From Serratia sp. H1w (GTDB lineage: Bacteria > Pseudomonadota > Gammaproteobacteria > Enterobacterales > Enterobacteriaceae), in contig NZ_AYMQ01000006.1 in NCBI RefSeq assembly GCF_000633355.1, positions 1-64,000 of the forward strand: a DNA stretch of 64,000 nt. The letters are read 5' to 3'. Under the pieces are notes generated by a model, which saw nothing but the letters and a program-made list of their open reading frames with translations, was not told the origin of the DNA and did not search any database. Of the stretch, positions 51,865-60,853 are shown one piece after another. Each line of letters begins with the position of its first letter. The stretch's first letter is position 1. The position numbers and the translations under genes were made by a program.

Positions 51865-51969
51865 GACTTAGGCCATTGCTGTATGATATAGTAAGTCATG
51901 CCTCTCTCTCCCCTAACGATTTAAACGGCTGAGTGATAGAGAACGAAAAAATACACAGAACGAGCGAAC

Positions 51970-53010
51970 ATGAACCAGGACCACGAAAAAACCATCCCTG
52001 CTAAATCAGCGCACCAGCCAGGCAAATACGCCGCCAATCGCTTCTCCATTGCCCCGATGCTGGACTGGACCGATCGCCATTGCCGTTACTTCCATCGCCT
52101 GCTGAGCAAGGAGACGCTGCTGTACACCGAAATGGTGACCACCGGTGCGATTATCCACGGTAAAGGTGACTACCTGGCCTACAGCGAGGAAGAACATCCT
52201 GTGGCGTTGCAGTTAGGTGGCAGCGATCCGGCTGCATTGGCGCATTGCGCCAAACTGGCGGAGCAGCGTGGCTATGACGAGATCAACCTTAACGTGGGTT
52301 GCCCATCCGATCGTGTGCAGAACGGCATGTTTGGTGCTTGCCTGATGGGGCAGGCGACGTTGGTGGCCGATTGTATCAAAGCGATGCGTGACGTGGTGTC
52401 GATCCCGGTGACGGTCAAAACCCGTATTGGCATCGATGATCAGGACAGCTATGAATTTCTGTGTGATTTTATCTCCATCGTGGCTGGGCGCGGGGAATGC
52501 GACATGTTCACCATTCACGCCCGCAAAGCCTGGCTTTCCGGCCTGAGCCCGAAAGAAAACCGCGAAGTCCCGCCGTTGGACTATCCGCGCGTTTATCAGC
52601 TGAAACGTGATTTCCCGGCATTGACCATCGCGATCAACGGTGGAGTGAAAACGCTGGAAGAAGCCAAACAGCATCTGCAACATCTGGACGGCGTGATGAT
52701 GGGGCGCGAAGCGTACCAAAATCCAGGCATTCTGGCGCGGGTGGACAGCGAGATTTTCGGCCGCCAGAGCGAGGTGAAGGATAGCGTAGCGATTATCGAA
52801 TCGCTGTATCCTTACATTGAACGCGAACTGGCGAACGGCACCTATCTGGGCCACATCACCCGTCATATTCTTGGTCTGTTCCAGGGTATTCCTGGCGCGC
52901 GGCAGTGGCGTCGTCATCTGAGTGAAAATGCCCATAAGCCGGGAGCCGATGTGCGCACCGTCGAACAGGCGCTGGCCTTGGTGCGTTCACCACGTACCGA
53001 AATGGCGTAA
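51970..53010 (+). CDS. dusA: tRNA-dihydrouridine(20/20a) synthase DusA
   Basis: FMN enzyme that reduces uridines 20 and 20a in the D-loop of tRNAs. The 346 residues match E. coli DusA. The FMN barrel begins at [20 protein letters not shown]; the catalytic cysteine is in [20 protein letters not shown], and [17 protein letters not shown] and [11 protein letters not shown] follow. An in-frame upstream ATG is absent, and the N-terminal tail is variable in the family. Same order as E. coli: zur, dusA, pspG, qorA. Confidence 0.95.
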   Translation: MNQDHEKTIPAKSAHQPGKYAANRFSIAPMLDWTDRHCRYFHRLLSKETLLYTEMVTTGAIIHGKGDYLAYSEEEHPVALQLGGSDPAALAHCAKLAEQRGYDEINLNVGCPSDRVQNGMFGACLMGQATLVADCIKAMRDVVSIPVTVKTRIGIDDQDSYEFLCDFISIVAGRGECDMFTIHARKAWLSGLSPKENREVPPLDYPRVYQLKRDFPALTIAINGGVKTLEEAKQHLQHLDGVMMGREAYQNPGILARVDSEIFGRQSEVKDSVAIIESLYPYIERELANGTYLGHITRHILGLFQGIPGARQWRRHLSENAHKPGADVRTVEQALALVRSPRTEMA

Positions 53011-53049
53011 TTTGTAAAAAGATTGACTAAAAGTTGGTTTTTTTGACTA

Positions 53050-53078
53050 ATGGCATCACGGCTAGTGATGCCATTTTT
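53050..53078 (+). terminator. Intrinsic terminator of dusA
   Basis: ATGGCATCAC, loop GGCTA, GTGATGCCAT, then TTTT, 39 bp after dusA. Confidence 0.93.
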
Positions 53079-53112
53079 ACATCATTTCAATGAGTTATCT
53101 CTCCCTACAAAT

Positions 53113-53128
53113 TGGCACGTTTCTTGTA
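53113..53128 (+). promoter_or_regulatory. Sigma-54 promoter of pspG
   Basis: TGGCACG, four bases, TTGTA fits the sigma-54 consensus TGGCACG-N4-TTGCW at all but one base and keeps the -24 GG / -12 G spacing. pspG in E. coli and Yersinia is driven by sigma-54 with the activator PspF. PspF sites would lie upstream, partly inside the dusA terminator region. Confidence 0.88.
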
Positions 53129-53167
53129 ATGAACAATGTAGACCTATTGTTTGCCAAGGAGCATCCC

Positions 53168-53386
53168 ATGTTAGAACTGTTCTTTCTTATCGGCTTTGTC
53201 GCCATGCTGCTGGTAACCGGTGTTTCATTGCTGGGCGTGATGGCTGCGTTATTCGTGGCTGCAGCCTTTATGCTGCTGGGTGGGCTGTTTGCCATGGTGT
53301 TCAAACTGCTGCCGTGGCTGATCCTGGCGGTGGTTGGCGTCTGGATATACCGCTCGATGCAGAAACCGCAGATACGCCGCTACTAA
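53168..53386 (+). CDS. pspG: Phage shock protein G
   Basis: Small inner-membrane effector of the phage-shock response, 72 residues with two to three hydrophobic segments. MLELFFLIGFVAMLLVTGVS matches E. coli PspG closely; the C-terminal tail is shorter than the 80 residues there. AAGGAG precedes the ATG at 53168; the open frame upstream covers the promoter and is not coding. Confidence 0.93.
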   Translation: MLELFFLIGFVAMLLVTGVSLLGVMAALFVAAAFMLLGGLFAMVFKLLPWLILAVVGVWIYRSMQKPQIRRY

Positions 53387-53647
53387 GATTTTTTGCCGAG
53401 ATATCAGTCAGTCACGCTGAAATTTATCATGCAGATTGCTTGCTAGTGTGGCGGGGATCACAGCTTGATGTTTTAAATGCGAATGCGGCACATTAAACAT
53501 ATTTTTTACTTATAGGGGCTGCTAGGATGGCTCCCGCAGCAGTGATGCTAACCATTTTCATCACCGCGAGAGCTGACAAGAGTGTTGCATAAAGCAACCC
53601 CCATCTCTGGCGGACTCTGCTCTACCCCTACAAATGCAGTAAACAAG
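53387..53647. other. pspG-qorA intergenic stretch of unknown content
   Basis: About 260 bp with no supported reading frame. It contains short complementary pairs such as GTTGC / GCAAC (53585-53600) and a G/C-patchy stretch around 53515-53580, and it ends in a terminator (53648-53672). A small RNA is possible, but I could not identify a promoter or a known family. Confidence 0.35.
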
Positions 53648-53672
53648 AAAGGGCTCCTAACGGGGCCCTTTT
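53648..53672. terminator. Bidirectional terminator between pspG side and qorA
   Basis: AAAGGGCTCC, loop TAAC, GGGGCCCTTTT with one G-U pair, flanked by A on the left and T on the right. It serves qorA on the minus strand ten bases past its stop, and whatever is read on the plus strand. Confidence 0.82.
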
Positions 53673-53681
53673 CTTTGGTTG

Positions 53682-54671
53682 CTACAGACCTGGGATTAAC
53701 AGACTGGAACCACTGGTCTTGCGGCTTTCCAGTATCTGGTGTGCCTTCTGGACATCTGCCAGCGCAAACTTTTGCTCATCCTTCACGTCAACTTTGATCG
53801 CACCGCTGCCAATCAGTGAAAACAGCTCATTGCTGGCAAACTGCAATTCCTGGCGGTTGGTGATGTAACCATTGAGCGAGGGGCGGGTAACGTACAGAGA
53901 GCCTTTCTGATTGAGCAACGACAGATCGACGCCGGTCACCGGGCCGGAGGCATTGCCAAAGCTCACCATCAGCCCACGACGTTTCAGGCTGTTCAGTGAG
54001 TCCTGCCAGGTGCTTTGCCCCACGGAGTCGTAGACTACATCGACCTTCTCACCGTTGGTTAGTTCGGCCACGCGCTGGGCGATGTTTTCTTTGTGATAAT
54101 TGATGGTGGCCCAGGCCCCGGCACGCTGCGCCAGTTCGGCCTTCTCGTCGGAGCCTACGCTACCGATCAGCTTGGCCCCTAACGCTTTGGCCCACTGGCA
54201 GGCGATTAACCCAACGCCCCCGGCGGCGGCATGGAACAGGAACACTTCGCCAGGTTTGACCTCATAGGTCTGACGCAGCAGATAATGCACGGTCAGACCT
54301 TTGAGGAACGAGGCGGCACCCTGTTCGAAACTGAGGTTATCCGGCAGGATGGCAAGCTTTTCCACCGGGACGTTGTGGATCTCGCTGTAGGCACCGAGGG
54401 CGGACTGGGCATACACCACGCGATCGCCCGGTTTGACCGCGCTGACGCCGGCCCCAACTTTGATGACCACGCCAGCGGCTTCGGTACCCAACCCGCTTGG
54501 GAAGCTTGCCGGTGGGTACAGGCCGCTACGGATATAGGTATCGATATAGTTGATACCGATTGCCTTGTTCTCGACCTGAACTTCGCCCGCAGCGGGATCG
54601 ACAGGCGTAAAATCAACATACTGCAGCACTTCCGGACCGCCGATGGCGGAGAATTGGATGCGTTTTGACAT
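53682..54671 (-). CDS. qorA: NADPH:quinone oxidoreductase QorA
   Basis: Cytoplasmic zeta-crystallin-type medium-chain reductase, 329 residues (E. coli 327). SGLGTEAAGVVIKVGAGV and the NADPH loop HAAAGGVGLIACQWAKALG are intact, and there are no zinc-ligand cysteines, as expected for this branch. GAGG precedes the ATG. It is divergent from dnaB, as in E. coli. Confidence 0.95.
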   Translation of the reverse strand: MSKRIQFSAIGGPEVLQYVDFTPVDPAAGEVQVENKAIGINYIDTYIRSGLYPPASFPSGLGTEAAGVVIKVGAGVSAVKPGDRVVYAQSALGAYSEIHNVPVEKLAILPDNLSFEQGAASFLKGLTVHYLLRQTYEVKPGEVFLFHAAAGGVGLIACQWAKALGAKLIGSVGSDEKAELAQRAGAWATINYHKENIAQRVAELTNGEKVDVVYDSVGQSTWQDSLNSLKRRGLMVSFGNASGPVTGVDLSLLNQKGSLYVTRPSLNGYITNRQELQFASNELFSLIGSGAIKVDVKDEQKFALADVQKAHQILESRKTSGSSLLIPGL

Positions 54672-54834
54672 GTTGTTACCTCGTTTAAATGGCTGTTTTC
54701 ACCCTACGCTTTTCACAGCCGACTATCCAGCCTGTCACGCAGCGATTAATATTTTTGCACAGGTTTGTCGCGGGAAATCACGTATACTCTCGCGTCAGGT
54801 ATCCCCATTCGCAACTGAATAAAGAATAGGCTTC

Positions 54835-56247
54835 ATGGCAGGCAAAAAACCAACCAACAAGACAAACACGTACGAACCCAGAGACCGCCAGATGGAAGGG
54901 CTGAAGATGCCGCCACATTCGCTGGAGGCGGAGCAGTCCGTGTTGGGCGGTTTGATGCTGGATAACGAACGCTGGGATAATGTGGCGGAACGCGTGGTCG
55001 CCAACGATTTCTTCAGCCGCCCACATCGCCTGATCTTTACCGAGATGCAGCGTCTGCTGGAGATGAGCCGGCCAATCGACCTGATCACCCTGTCCGAATC
55101 GTTGGAGCAGCGTGGCGATCTGGAGACGGTAGGCGGGTTTGCCTACCTGGCCGAATTATCGAAAAACACGCCTAGTGCGGCCAACATCGGTGCCTATGCC
55201 GATATCGTCCGTGAACGCGCGGTAGTCCGTGAAATGATCTCCGTTGCCAACGAAATCGCCGATGCGGGCTACGATCCGCAAGGGCGAAGCAGCGAAGATC
55301 TGCTCGATCTGGCCGAATCCCGTGTATTCCAAATTGCGGAAAATCGGGCCAGTAAAGATGAAGGCCCCAAAGGCATCGAACGTATTCTGGAAGATACCGT
55401 CGCACGTATCGAGCAGCTCTATCAGCAGCCGCATGATGGTGTTACCGGTGTAGACACCGGCTATCACGATCTCAATAAGAAAACCGCCGGTCTGCAAAAG
55501 TCTGACCTGATCATCGTTGCAGCCCGTCCTGCAATGGGTAAAACCACCTTCGCGATGAACCTGTGCGAACACGCCGCGATGACGCAGGACAAGCCCGTGC
55601 TGATCTTCAGCCTGGAGATGCCCTGCAACCAGATCATGATGCGTATGCTGGCCTCGCTGTCACGTGTGGATCAGACCCGTATCCGTACCGGCCAACTGGA
55701 TGACGAAGATTGGGCGCGGATCTCAAGCACCATGGGGATCCTGTTGGAGAAGCGCAATATGTATATTGACGACTCCTCTGGCCTGACGCCAACCGAAGTG
55801 CGCTCCCGTGCGCGGCGTATTTTCCGTGAACATGACGGGATCAGCCTGATCATGATCGACTACCTGCAACTGATGCGCGTGCCGTCACTCTCCGACAACC
55901 GAACGTTGGAAATTGCCGAAATCTCCCGCTCGTTAAAAGCGTTGGCAAAAGAGTTGCAGGTGCCGGTGGTGGCGCTGTCGCAGTTGAACCGAAGCCTGGA
56001 GCAGCGCGCCGATAAGCGCCCGGTCAACTCCGACCTGCGTGAATCCGGCTCGATTGAACAGGATGCTGACCTGATCATGTTTATCTACCGTGATGAGGTT
56101 TATCACGAGAACAGCGACCTGAAAGGGATTGCCGAAATTATTCTAGGTAAGCAGCGTAACGGCCCGATCGGTACCGTACGCCTGACCTTTAACGGCCAGT
56201 GGTCGCGCTTCGATAACTACGCGGGGCCACAGTATGATGATGAATAA
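54835..56247 (+). CDS. dnaB: Replicative DNA helicase DnaB
   Basis: Hexameric helicase that unwinds DNA at the replication fork. It has 470 residues (E. coli 471). The N-terminal domain (PHSLEAEQSVLGGLMLDNER) is followed by a linker and a RecA-like motor with Walker A ARPAMGKTTFAMN near residue 230, Walker B LIMIDYLQLM near 340 and the arginine-finger region near VYHENSDLKG. No intein is present. alr follows 17 bp later. Confidence 0.97.
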   Translation: MAGKKPTNKTNTYEPRDRQMEGLKMPPHSLEAEQSVLGGLMLDNERWDNVAERVVANDFFSRPHRLIFTEMQRLLEMSRPIDLITLSESLEQRGDLETVGGFAYLAELSKNTPSAANIGAYADIVRERAVVREMISVANEIADAGYDPQGRSSEDLLDLAESRVFQIAENRASKDEGPKGIERILEDTVARIEQLYQQPHDGVTGVDTGYHDLNKKTAGLQKSDLIIVAARPAMGKTTFAMNLCEHAAMTQDKPVLIFSLEMPCNQIMMRMLASLSRVDQTRIRTGQLDDEDWARISSTMGILLEKRNMYIDDSSGLTPTEVRSRARRIFREHDGISLIMIDYLQLMRVPSLSDNRTLEIAEISRSLKALAKELQVPVVALSQLNRSLEQRADKRPVNSDLRESGSIEQDADLIMFIYRDEVYHENSDLKGIAEIILGKQRNGPIGTVRLTFNGQWSRFDNYAGPQYDDE

Positions 56248-56264
56248 TCAGCTAAGGAATTGAA

Positions 56265-57344
56265 ATGAAAGCGGCAACTGCTGTAATCGATCGCCGTGCC
56301 CTGCGCCATAACCTGCAACAGGTGCGCCGCCTGGCACCGCAAAGCCGCCTGATTGCCGTGGTGAAAGCCAATGCCTATGGACATGGCCTGTTGGAAACGG
56401 CTCACACCTTGCAAGATGCCGATTGTTACGGCGTGGCACGTATCGGCGAAGCGCTGATGCTGCGTGCCGGTGGTATCGTTAAACCGATCCTGCTGCTGGA
56501 AGGTTTTTTCTGTGCCGAAGATCTGCCCGCGTTGGTGGCGAATAATATCGAAACCGCCGTGCACAGCATTGAACAGCTCGAGGCACTGGAGCAGATTGAG
56601 CTGGCGCGCCCGGTGTCGGTATGGATGAAGCTGGATAGCGGTATGCATCGTCTGGGCGTGCGTCCGGAGCAGGCGGAGGCGTTCTACCAGCGTTTGAGCG
56701 CCTGTCGCAACGTGGTGCAGCCGGTCAATATCATGAGCCACTTCAGCCGTGCCGACGAGCCATTGGTGGATGCGACCGAAAAGCAAATCAGCTGCTTTGA
56801 GCATTTCGCCAACGACAAGCCGGGCTTGAAGTCGATTGCGGCTTCCGGTGGGATTTTGCTATGGCCGCAGGCTCATCATGACTGGGTACGTCCGGGGATT
56901 ATCCTGTATGGCGTATCCCCGTTGGAGACGCCTTATGCCGATCACTTTGGGTTACAACCCGCCATGACGCTGAAATCCAGCCTGATCGCGGTACGTGAAC
57001 ATCGAGCAGGGGAACCGGTAGGCTATGGTGGGCTTTGGGTGAGTGAGCGAGATACCCGTCTGGGCGTAGTAGCGATGGGCTATGGTGACGGCTATCCACG
57101 CAGTGCACCTTCTGGCACTCCGGTGTGGCTGAACGGGCGTGAAGTACCGATTGTTGGTCGTGTCTCCATGGATATGATTTCCGTCGATCTGGGGCCAGAT
57201 GCTACGGACAAAGTGGGCGATGAAGTGGTGCTGTGGGGCAAAGCGCTGCCGGTTAAGCGGGTAGCGGCCTTTAGCGGTATCAGCGCCTATGAGTTGATCA
57301 CCAAGCTGACCCAACGTGTAGCGATGGAATACATCGGCGAGTAA
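56265..57344 (+). CDS. alr: Alanine racemase, biosynthetic
   Basis: PLP enzyme that makes D-alanine for peptidoglycan. It has 359 residues, as in E. coli Alr. The PLP lysine is Lys34 in [11 protein letters not shown]; the second catalytic base, Tyr, lies in the C-terminal half near [22 protein letters not shown] precedes the ATG. It is in the usual dnaB-alr-tyrB order, but a repeat and two extra genes separate alr from tyrB here. Confidence 0.96.
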   Translation: MKAATAVIDRRALRHNLQQVRRLAPQSRLIAVVKANAYGHGLLETAHTLQDADCYGVARIGEALMLRAGGIVKPILLLEGFFCAEDLPALVANNIETAVHSIEQLEALEQIELARPVSVWMKLDSGMHRLGVRPEQAEAFYQRLSACRNVVQPVNIMSHFSRADEPLVDATEKQISCFEHFANDKPGLKSIAASGGILLWPQAHHDWVRPGIILYGVSPLETPYADHFGLQPAMTLKSSLIAVREHRAGEPVGYGGLWVSERDTRLGVVAMGYGDGYPRSAPSGTPVWLNGREVPIVGRVSMDMISVDLGPDATDKVGDEVVLWGKALPVKRVAAFSGISAYELITKLTQRVAMEYIGE

Positions 57345-57345
57345 T

Positions 57346-57516
57346 TCCCCCTCACCCCAACCCTCTCCCACAGGGAGAGGGAGCTAGCTCAGCGTCGTAG
57401 GCAGGTAAGGTGGCACGCGGTAGGGGCGCTGCATGCTGCGCCCGTGCCAAGGTCAGATTCCGGAGTTAATGGGTAGTACATACAGCCCCCTCTCCTGTGG
57501 GAGAGGGTGAGGGCAG
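57346..57516. repeat. MITE-like element D, between convergent alr and pheC-like gene
   Basis: About 171 bp starting one base after the alr stop and ending two bases before the stop of the next gene. Ends: CCCCTCACCCCAACCCTCTC and the complement of CCTGCCCTCACCCTCTCC. The interior is close to element C, with AGCTAGCTCAGCGTCGTAGG, GTAGGGGCGCTGCATGCTGC and GCCAAGGTCAGATTC. Confidence 0.83.
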
Positions 57517-57518
57517 GT

Positions 57519-58286
57519 TTACTTCTTCACCGCCAGCCACTGGCTAATAATCTTCTGGTACTCCCCGCTGGCCTTGCTCAAATGCAGCCACTGATCGACA
57601 TACAGCTTCCAACTCATATCATCGCGCGGCAGCATATAAGCTTTCTCACCGTATTGCAGCGGCTTGTCCGGGTTCACGGCGCACAGCTTGGGATAGCGTT
57701 TCTGCTGGTACAGCGCTTCGGAGGCGTCGGTGATCATTACGTCGGCCTTGCGGTCTACCAACTGTTGGAAAATGCCCATATTGTCGTGGGACAGAGTCAG
57801 GTTGGCCTTAGGCAGATGAGCGCGGACAAAGGCTTCATTAGTGCCACCGGCTGGCTCGATCAGCCGCACCGCAGGTTTGTTGATCTGCTCAACGGTGCGG
57901 TATTTTTTCACGTCGGTACAACGTACCAGGGGGATCTTGCCGTCGGTATCAAGCCGCTCGGCAAAAAACACCTGCTTTTGGCGCTCCAACGTCACTGAAA
58001 TCCCGCCCATGGCGATATCACACTTCCCGGCCACAAAGTCTGGCATCAGGGTTTTCCAGCTGGTTTTTACCCACTTAACCTTGGCCCCCAGACTGTTGGC
58101 CAGCGATTCAGCCATGGCGATATCAATGCCTTCGTAGCTACCGTCTTCTTTCAGGAAGGTGTAAGGCTTGTAATCACCGGTGGTGCAGACTGTCAGTGTT
58201 TTTTGCTGCAATACCTTGTCCAGATTAGATTGCGCGCTAGCGCTCCCGGCGGCGACCAGCAAAGCGAGAGGCAGTAGTTTTTTCAT
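57519..58286 (-). CDS. pheC: Periplasmic cyclohexadienyl (prephenate/arogenate) dehydratase, PheC-like
   Basis: A 255-residue protein of the solute-binding-protein fold with an 18-residue signal peptide ending in SASA-QSN. It resembles Pseudomonas aeruginosa PheC, which dehydrates prephenate and arogenate in the periplasm, more than amino-acid-binding proteins. Shared features are TTGDYKPY near residue 36, IAMGGISVTLERQKQVFF, PAGGTNEAF, VDRKADVMITDASEA and the C-terminal YGEKAYMLPRDD and YVDQWLHL. The ATG at 58286 follows AAGGAAA. Neighbouring tyrB and an Lrp-type regulator fit aromatic amino acid metabolism. An ordinary ABC binding protein is the main alternative, but no permease or ATPase is adjacent. 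Confidence 0.7.
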   Translation of the reverse strand: MKKLLPLALLVAAGSASAQSNLDKVLQQKTLTVCTTGDYKPYTFLKEDGSYEGIDIAMAESLANSLGAKVKWVKTSWKTLMPDFVAGKCDIAMGGISVTLERQKQVFFAERLDTDGKIPLVRCTDVKKYRTVEQINKPAVRLIEPAGGTNEAFVRAHLPKANLTLSHDNMGIFQQLVDRKADVMITDASEALYQQKRYPKLCAVNPDKPLQYGEKAYMLPRDDMSWKLYVDQWLHLSKASGEYQKIISQWLAVKK

Positions 58287-58510
58287 CAAATTTCCTTTTT
58301 ATGTCGGCAAGTACTTTTGTGGTTTTATGCGCGGTTTTGCCGCTAGTTGTTGTTGGTTTGCATGATTTAGCCGTTTTTTATGCCATTTCTGAGCGGAGAA
58401 GCTGGCTTTGCTGCTGCGTCTCTTACAACCCGTCAGCCTGGATGGTTGCAAGGCTAAAAAAGCTGCTAGGCTGTAACGTCAACATTTATTAACACATTTT
58501 ACAGGTGGCT

Positions 58511-58978
58511 ATGTACAACATTGACGATTTTGATATGAAAATCCTGACGCTGTTACAGGCCAATGGTCGTCTGACCAATCAGGAACTGAGCGAACTGGTT
58601 GGGCTTTCGGCTTCGCAATGCTCGCGCCGTCGCATCAGCCTGGAACAGGCCCAATTGATCAAAGGGTATCATGCCCGGCTGGCACCTGAGGCGGTAGGTT
58701 TGGGATTGGTGGGTTTGATCGAGGTTAGCCTGCTGACCCATACCCAAGAGCAGATCGACAGCTTCCATCAGATGCTGGCAGAAGTGGATGCCATTGTTGA
58801 TGCCTACAAAACTACTGGTGATGCTGACTACCTGTTGAAAGTGGCGGTAGCAGACCTGCCTGCGCTTAGTGACTTCATCAGTCAGACGCTGTCGCGTCAT
58901 AAAAGCGTGGGACATATCAAAACGGCGGTGGTGCTTGAGCGGATCAAAGAAAACGGTTTGTTGCCGGTGACGCGATAA
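58511..58978 (+). CDS. Lrp/AsnC-family transcriptional regulator
   Basis: A 155-residue regulator with an N-terminal helix-turn-helix (LTNQELSELVGLSASQCSRR near residues 22-41) and a C-terminal RAM ligand-binding domain (VDAIVDAYKTTGDADYLLKV). It is divergent from the PheC-like gene across a 224-bp gap and upstream of tyrB, so it may control either in response to an aromatic or other amino acid (inference). The ATG at 58511 follows AGGTGG; a GTG two codons earlier is possible. It has no counterpart at this place in E. coli. Confidence 0.85.
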   Translation: MYNIDDFDMKILTLLQANGRLTNQELSELVGLSASQCSRRRISLEQAQLIKGYHARLAPEAVGLGLVGLIEVSLLTHTQEQIDSFHQMLAEVDAIVDAYKTTGDADYLLKVAVADLPALSDFISQTLSRHKSVGHIKTAVVLERIKENGLLPVTR

Positions 58979-59052
58979 AGGTGAAACCCAACAGCGATTT
59001 GTGGCTATATTAGTGGCAGTGCCCGAACAACCCAAATCAGGAGAATCAACCC

Positions 59053-60246
59053 GTGTTCCAGAATGTTGAAGCCTATGCAGGTGACCCGATCCTGTCGCTG
59101 ATGGAAAAATTCAAAAAAGATCCCCGTGCGCACAAGGTGAACCTGAGTATTGGCCTTTACTACAACGAGCAAGGCATCATCCCACAGATGAAGGCCGTTG
59201 CTGCCGCTGAAGCCCAGCTTAACAGCGTTGAGCAGGGGGCTTCGGTCTACCTGCCGATGGAAGGTCTACAATCTTACCGTAGCGCGATCCAGCAACTGTT
59301 GTTTGGTGCTGAACACCCTATGCTGCAACAGGGGCGCATCGCCACCATTCAAACCGTCGGCGGCTCCGGCGCGTTGAAAGTGGGTGCCGACTTTCTGAAA
59401 AGCTATTTCCCGGATTCGCAGGTTTGGGTCAGCGATCCTACCTGGGAAAACCACGTGGCTATCTTCGGTGGCGCGGGCTTCAAAGTGAATACTTACCCCT
59501 ATTTCGACGGTGAAAAGCTGGGGGTGAAATTTGATGCCATGCTGAGCACGCTGCAACAGTTGCCGGCCAAGAGCATTGCGCTGCTGCATCCGTGCTGCCA
59601 CAACCCGACCGGTTCCGATCTCACCAATGCCCAGTGGGCTCAGGTGGTTGAAGTGATTGCCGAGCGTGAACTGATCCCGTTCCTCGATATCGCCTATCAA
59701 GGCTTTGGCGGCGGAATGGAGCAGGATGCCTACGCCATTCGAGCCATTGCGGCTGCCGGTTTGCCGTGCCTGGTGAGCAACTCATTCTCGAAAATCTTCT
59801 CGTTGTACGGCGAGCGCGTGGGTGGGCTTTCTGTGGTGTGTGAAAGCAGCGAAGCCGCCGAGCGTGTATTGGGACAGTTGAAAGCCACCGTGCGCCGTAA
59901 CTACTCCAGTCCACCGAATTTTGGTGCGCAGGTGGTGGCAAAAGTGCTGAACGATGCGCAGTTGAAAGCGCAATGGTTGGCCGAAGTGGAATCTATGCGC
60001 ACCCGTATTCTGGAAATGCGTCAAGCGCTGGTCGAAACGCTCAAGGGCGCATTGCCGCAGCGTAACTTCGATTACCTACTGGAGCAGCGCGGCATGTTCA
60101 GCTACACCGGTTTCAGCGCGGCTCAGGTTGACCGGCTGCGTGAAGAGTTCGGTGTCTATCTGATCCACAGTGGCCGTATGTGTGTGGCTGGGTTGAACCA
60201 CAATAACGTCCATCAAGTCGCCGAGGCGTTCGCCGCAGTGCAGTAA
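59053..60246 (+). CDS. tyrB: Aromatic amino acid aminotransferase TyrB
   Basis: PLP enzyme that makes tyrosine and phenylalanine, and also leucine and aspartate, by transamination. It has 397 residues, as in E. coli TyrB. The PLP lysine is in [20 protein letters not shown] near residue 247; NPTGSDLT and the C-terminal [10 protein letters not shown] with the substrate arginine are present. It uses a GTG start preceded by CAGGAG. I saw no TyrR box (TGTAAA-N6-TTTACA) upstream, unlike E. coli. Confidence 0.96.
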   Translation: MFQNVEAYAGDPILSLMEKFKKDPRAHKVNLSIGLYYNEQGIIPQMKAVAAAEAQLNSVEQGASVYLPMEGLQSYRSAIQQLLFGAEHPMLQQGRIATIQTVGGSGALKVGADFLKSYFPDSQVWVSDPTWENHVAIFGGAGFKVNTYPYFDGEKLGVKFDAMLSTLQQLPAKSIALLHPCCHNPTGSDLTNAQWAQVVEVIAERELIPFLDIAYQGFGGGMEQDAYAIRAIAAAGLPCLVSNSFSKIFSLYGERVGGLSVVCESSEAAERVLGQLKATVRRNYSSPPNFGAQVVAKVLNDAQLKAQWLAEVESMRTRILEMRQALVETLKGALPQRNFDYLLEQRGMFSYTGFSAAQVDRLREEFGVYLIHSGRMCVAGLNHNNVHQVAEAFAAVQ

Positions 60247-60266
60247 TAACCTGAATGCAGTGATCA

Positions 60267-60291
60267 AGGGGCGATAGCAATATCGCCCCTT
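60267..60291 (+). terminator. Intrinsic terminator of tyrB
   Basis: AGGGGCGATA, loop GCAA, TATCGCCCCT, then TATTGTTT, 20 bp after tyrB. Confidence 0.9.
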
Positions 60292-60489
60292 ATTGTTTCT
60301 GCGTACTGGCGGTTGCTGCCAAGGGGATAAAGAATATACTGACTGAGGGCGCTCAGACTTTTCGTATGCGCCATCAGGCCTTGCTTGCAGATAGTGGGCG
60401 CGGTTCTCGAACTAACCGGCAAGGCATCTGGCTGACGACAGCGTATTCACAGTGGTTCGCGCCGCATTGTGCCTTATCGGGAAAAACCA

Positions 60490-60843
60490 ATGAATAACTC
60501 AGCACTGCTGGAATACTGCATGGCGAAACCTGGCGCACACCAAAGCGATCAAAACCAATGGCAAGCCAGCCAGATCAAGGTGGGGGATGTCATGTTCGCT
60601 ATGGTGTGTGAAGTGCAAGGCCGCCCGGCGTTGGCGATCAAGAGCAGCCCGGAACTGGCGGAAAGCCTGCGTGAGCAGCACCCGGAGATCGTCCCGTGCG
60701 AACATCTGAACAAGGCCCACTGGAATGCGGTCTTCCTTGACGGCAACCTGCCCAACTCACAGTTTTATCACCTGATCGACAGCTCATACCAACTGGTGCT
60801 GGCTGGGCTGCCCGAACAGGTGCGTCAGACGCTGCGGGCCTGA
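60490..60843 (+). CDS. yjbR: MmcQ/YjbR-family protein
   Basis: A 117-residue cytoplasmic protein, like E. coli YjbR (118), of the CyaY-like DNA-binding fold family with unclear function. LLEYCMAKPGAHQSDQNQW, QIKVGDVMFAMV and HLNKAHWNAVFLDGNLP are conserved. The start MNNSALL is chosen by similarity; the upstream seven codons are not conserved. The preceding 198-bp gap holds no gene that I can see. It converges on the dehydrogenase gene with a 10-bp gap. Confidence 0.9.
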   Translation: MNNSALLEYCMAKPGAHQSDQNQWQASQIKVGDVMFAMVCEVQGRPALAIKSSPELAESLREQHPEIVPCEHLNKAHWNAVFLDGNLPNSQFYHLIDSSYQLVLAGLPEQVRQTLRA

Positions 60844-60853
60844 TAAACAGTGC

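Noticed and set aside
57519-58286. Ordinary amino-acid ABC binding protein
   Set aside because: Not fully excluded, but similarity to PheC is stronger along the sequence and no permease or ATPase gene is nearby.
58979-59052. TyrR box upstream of tyrB
   Set aside because: No TGTAAA-N6-TTTACA or close variant is visible in the short gap.
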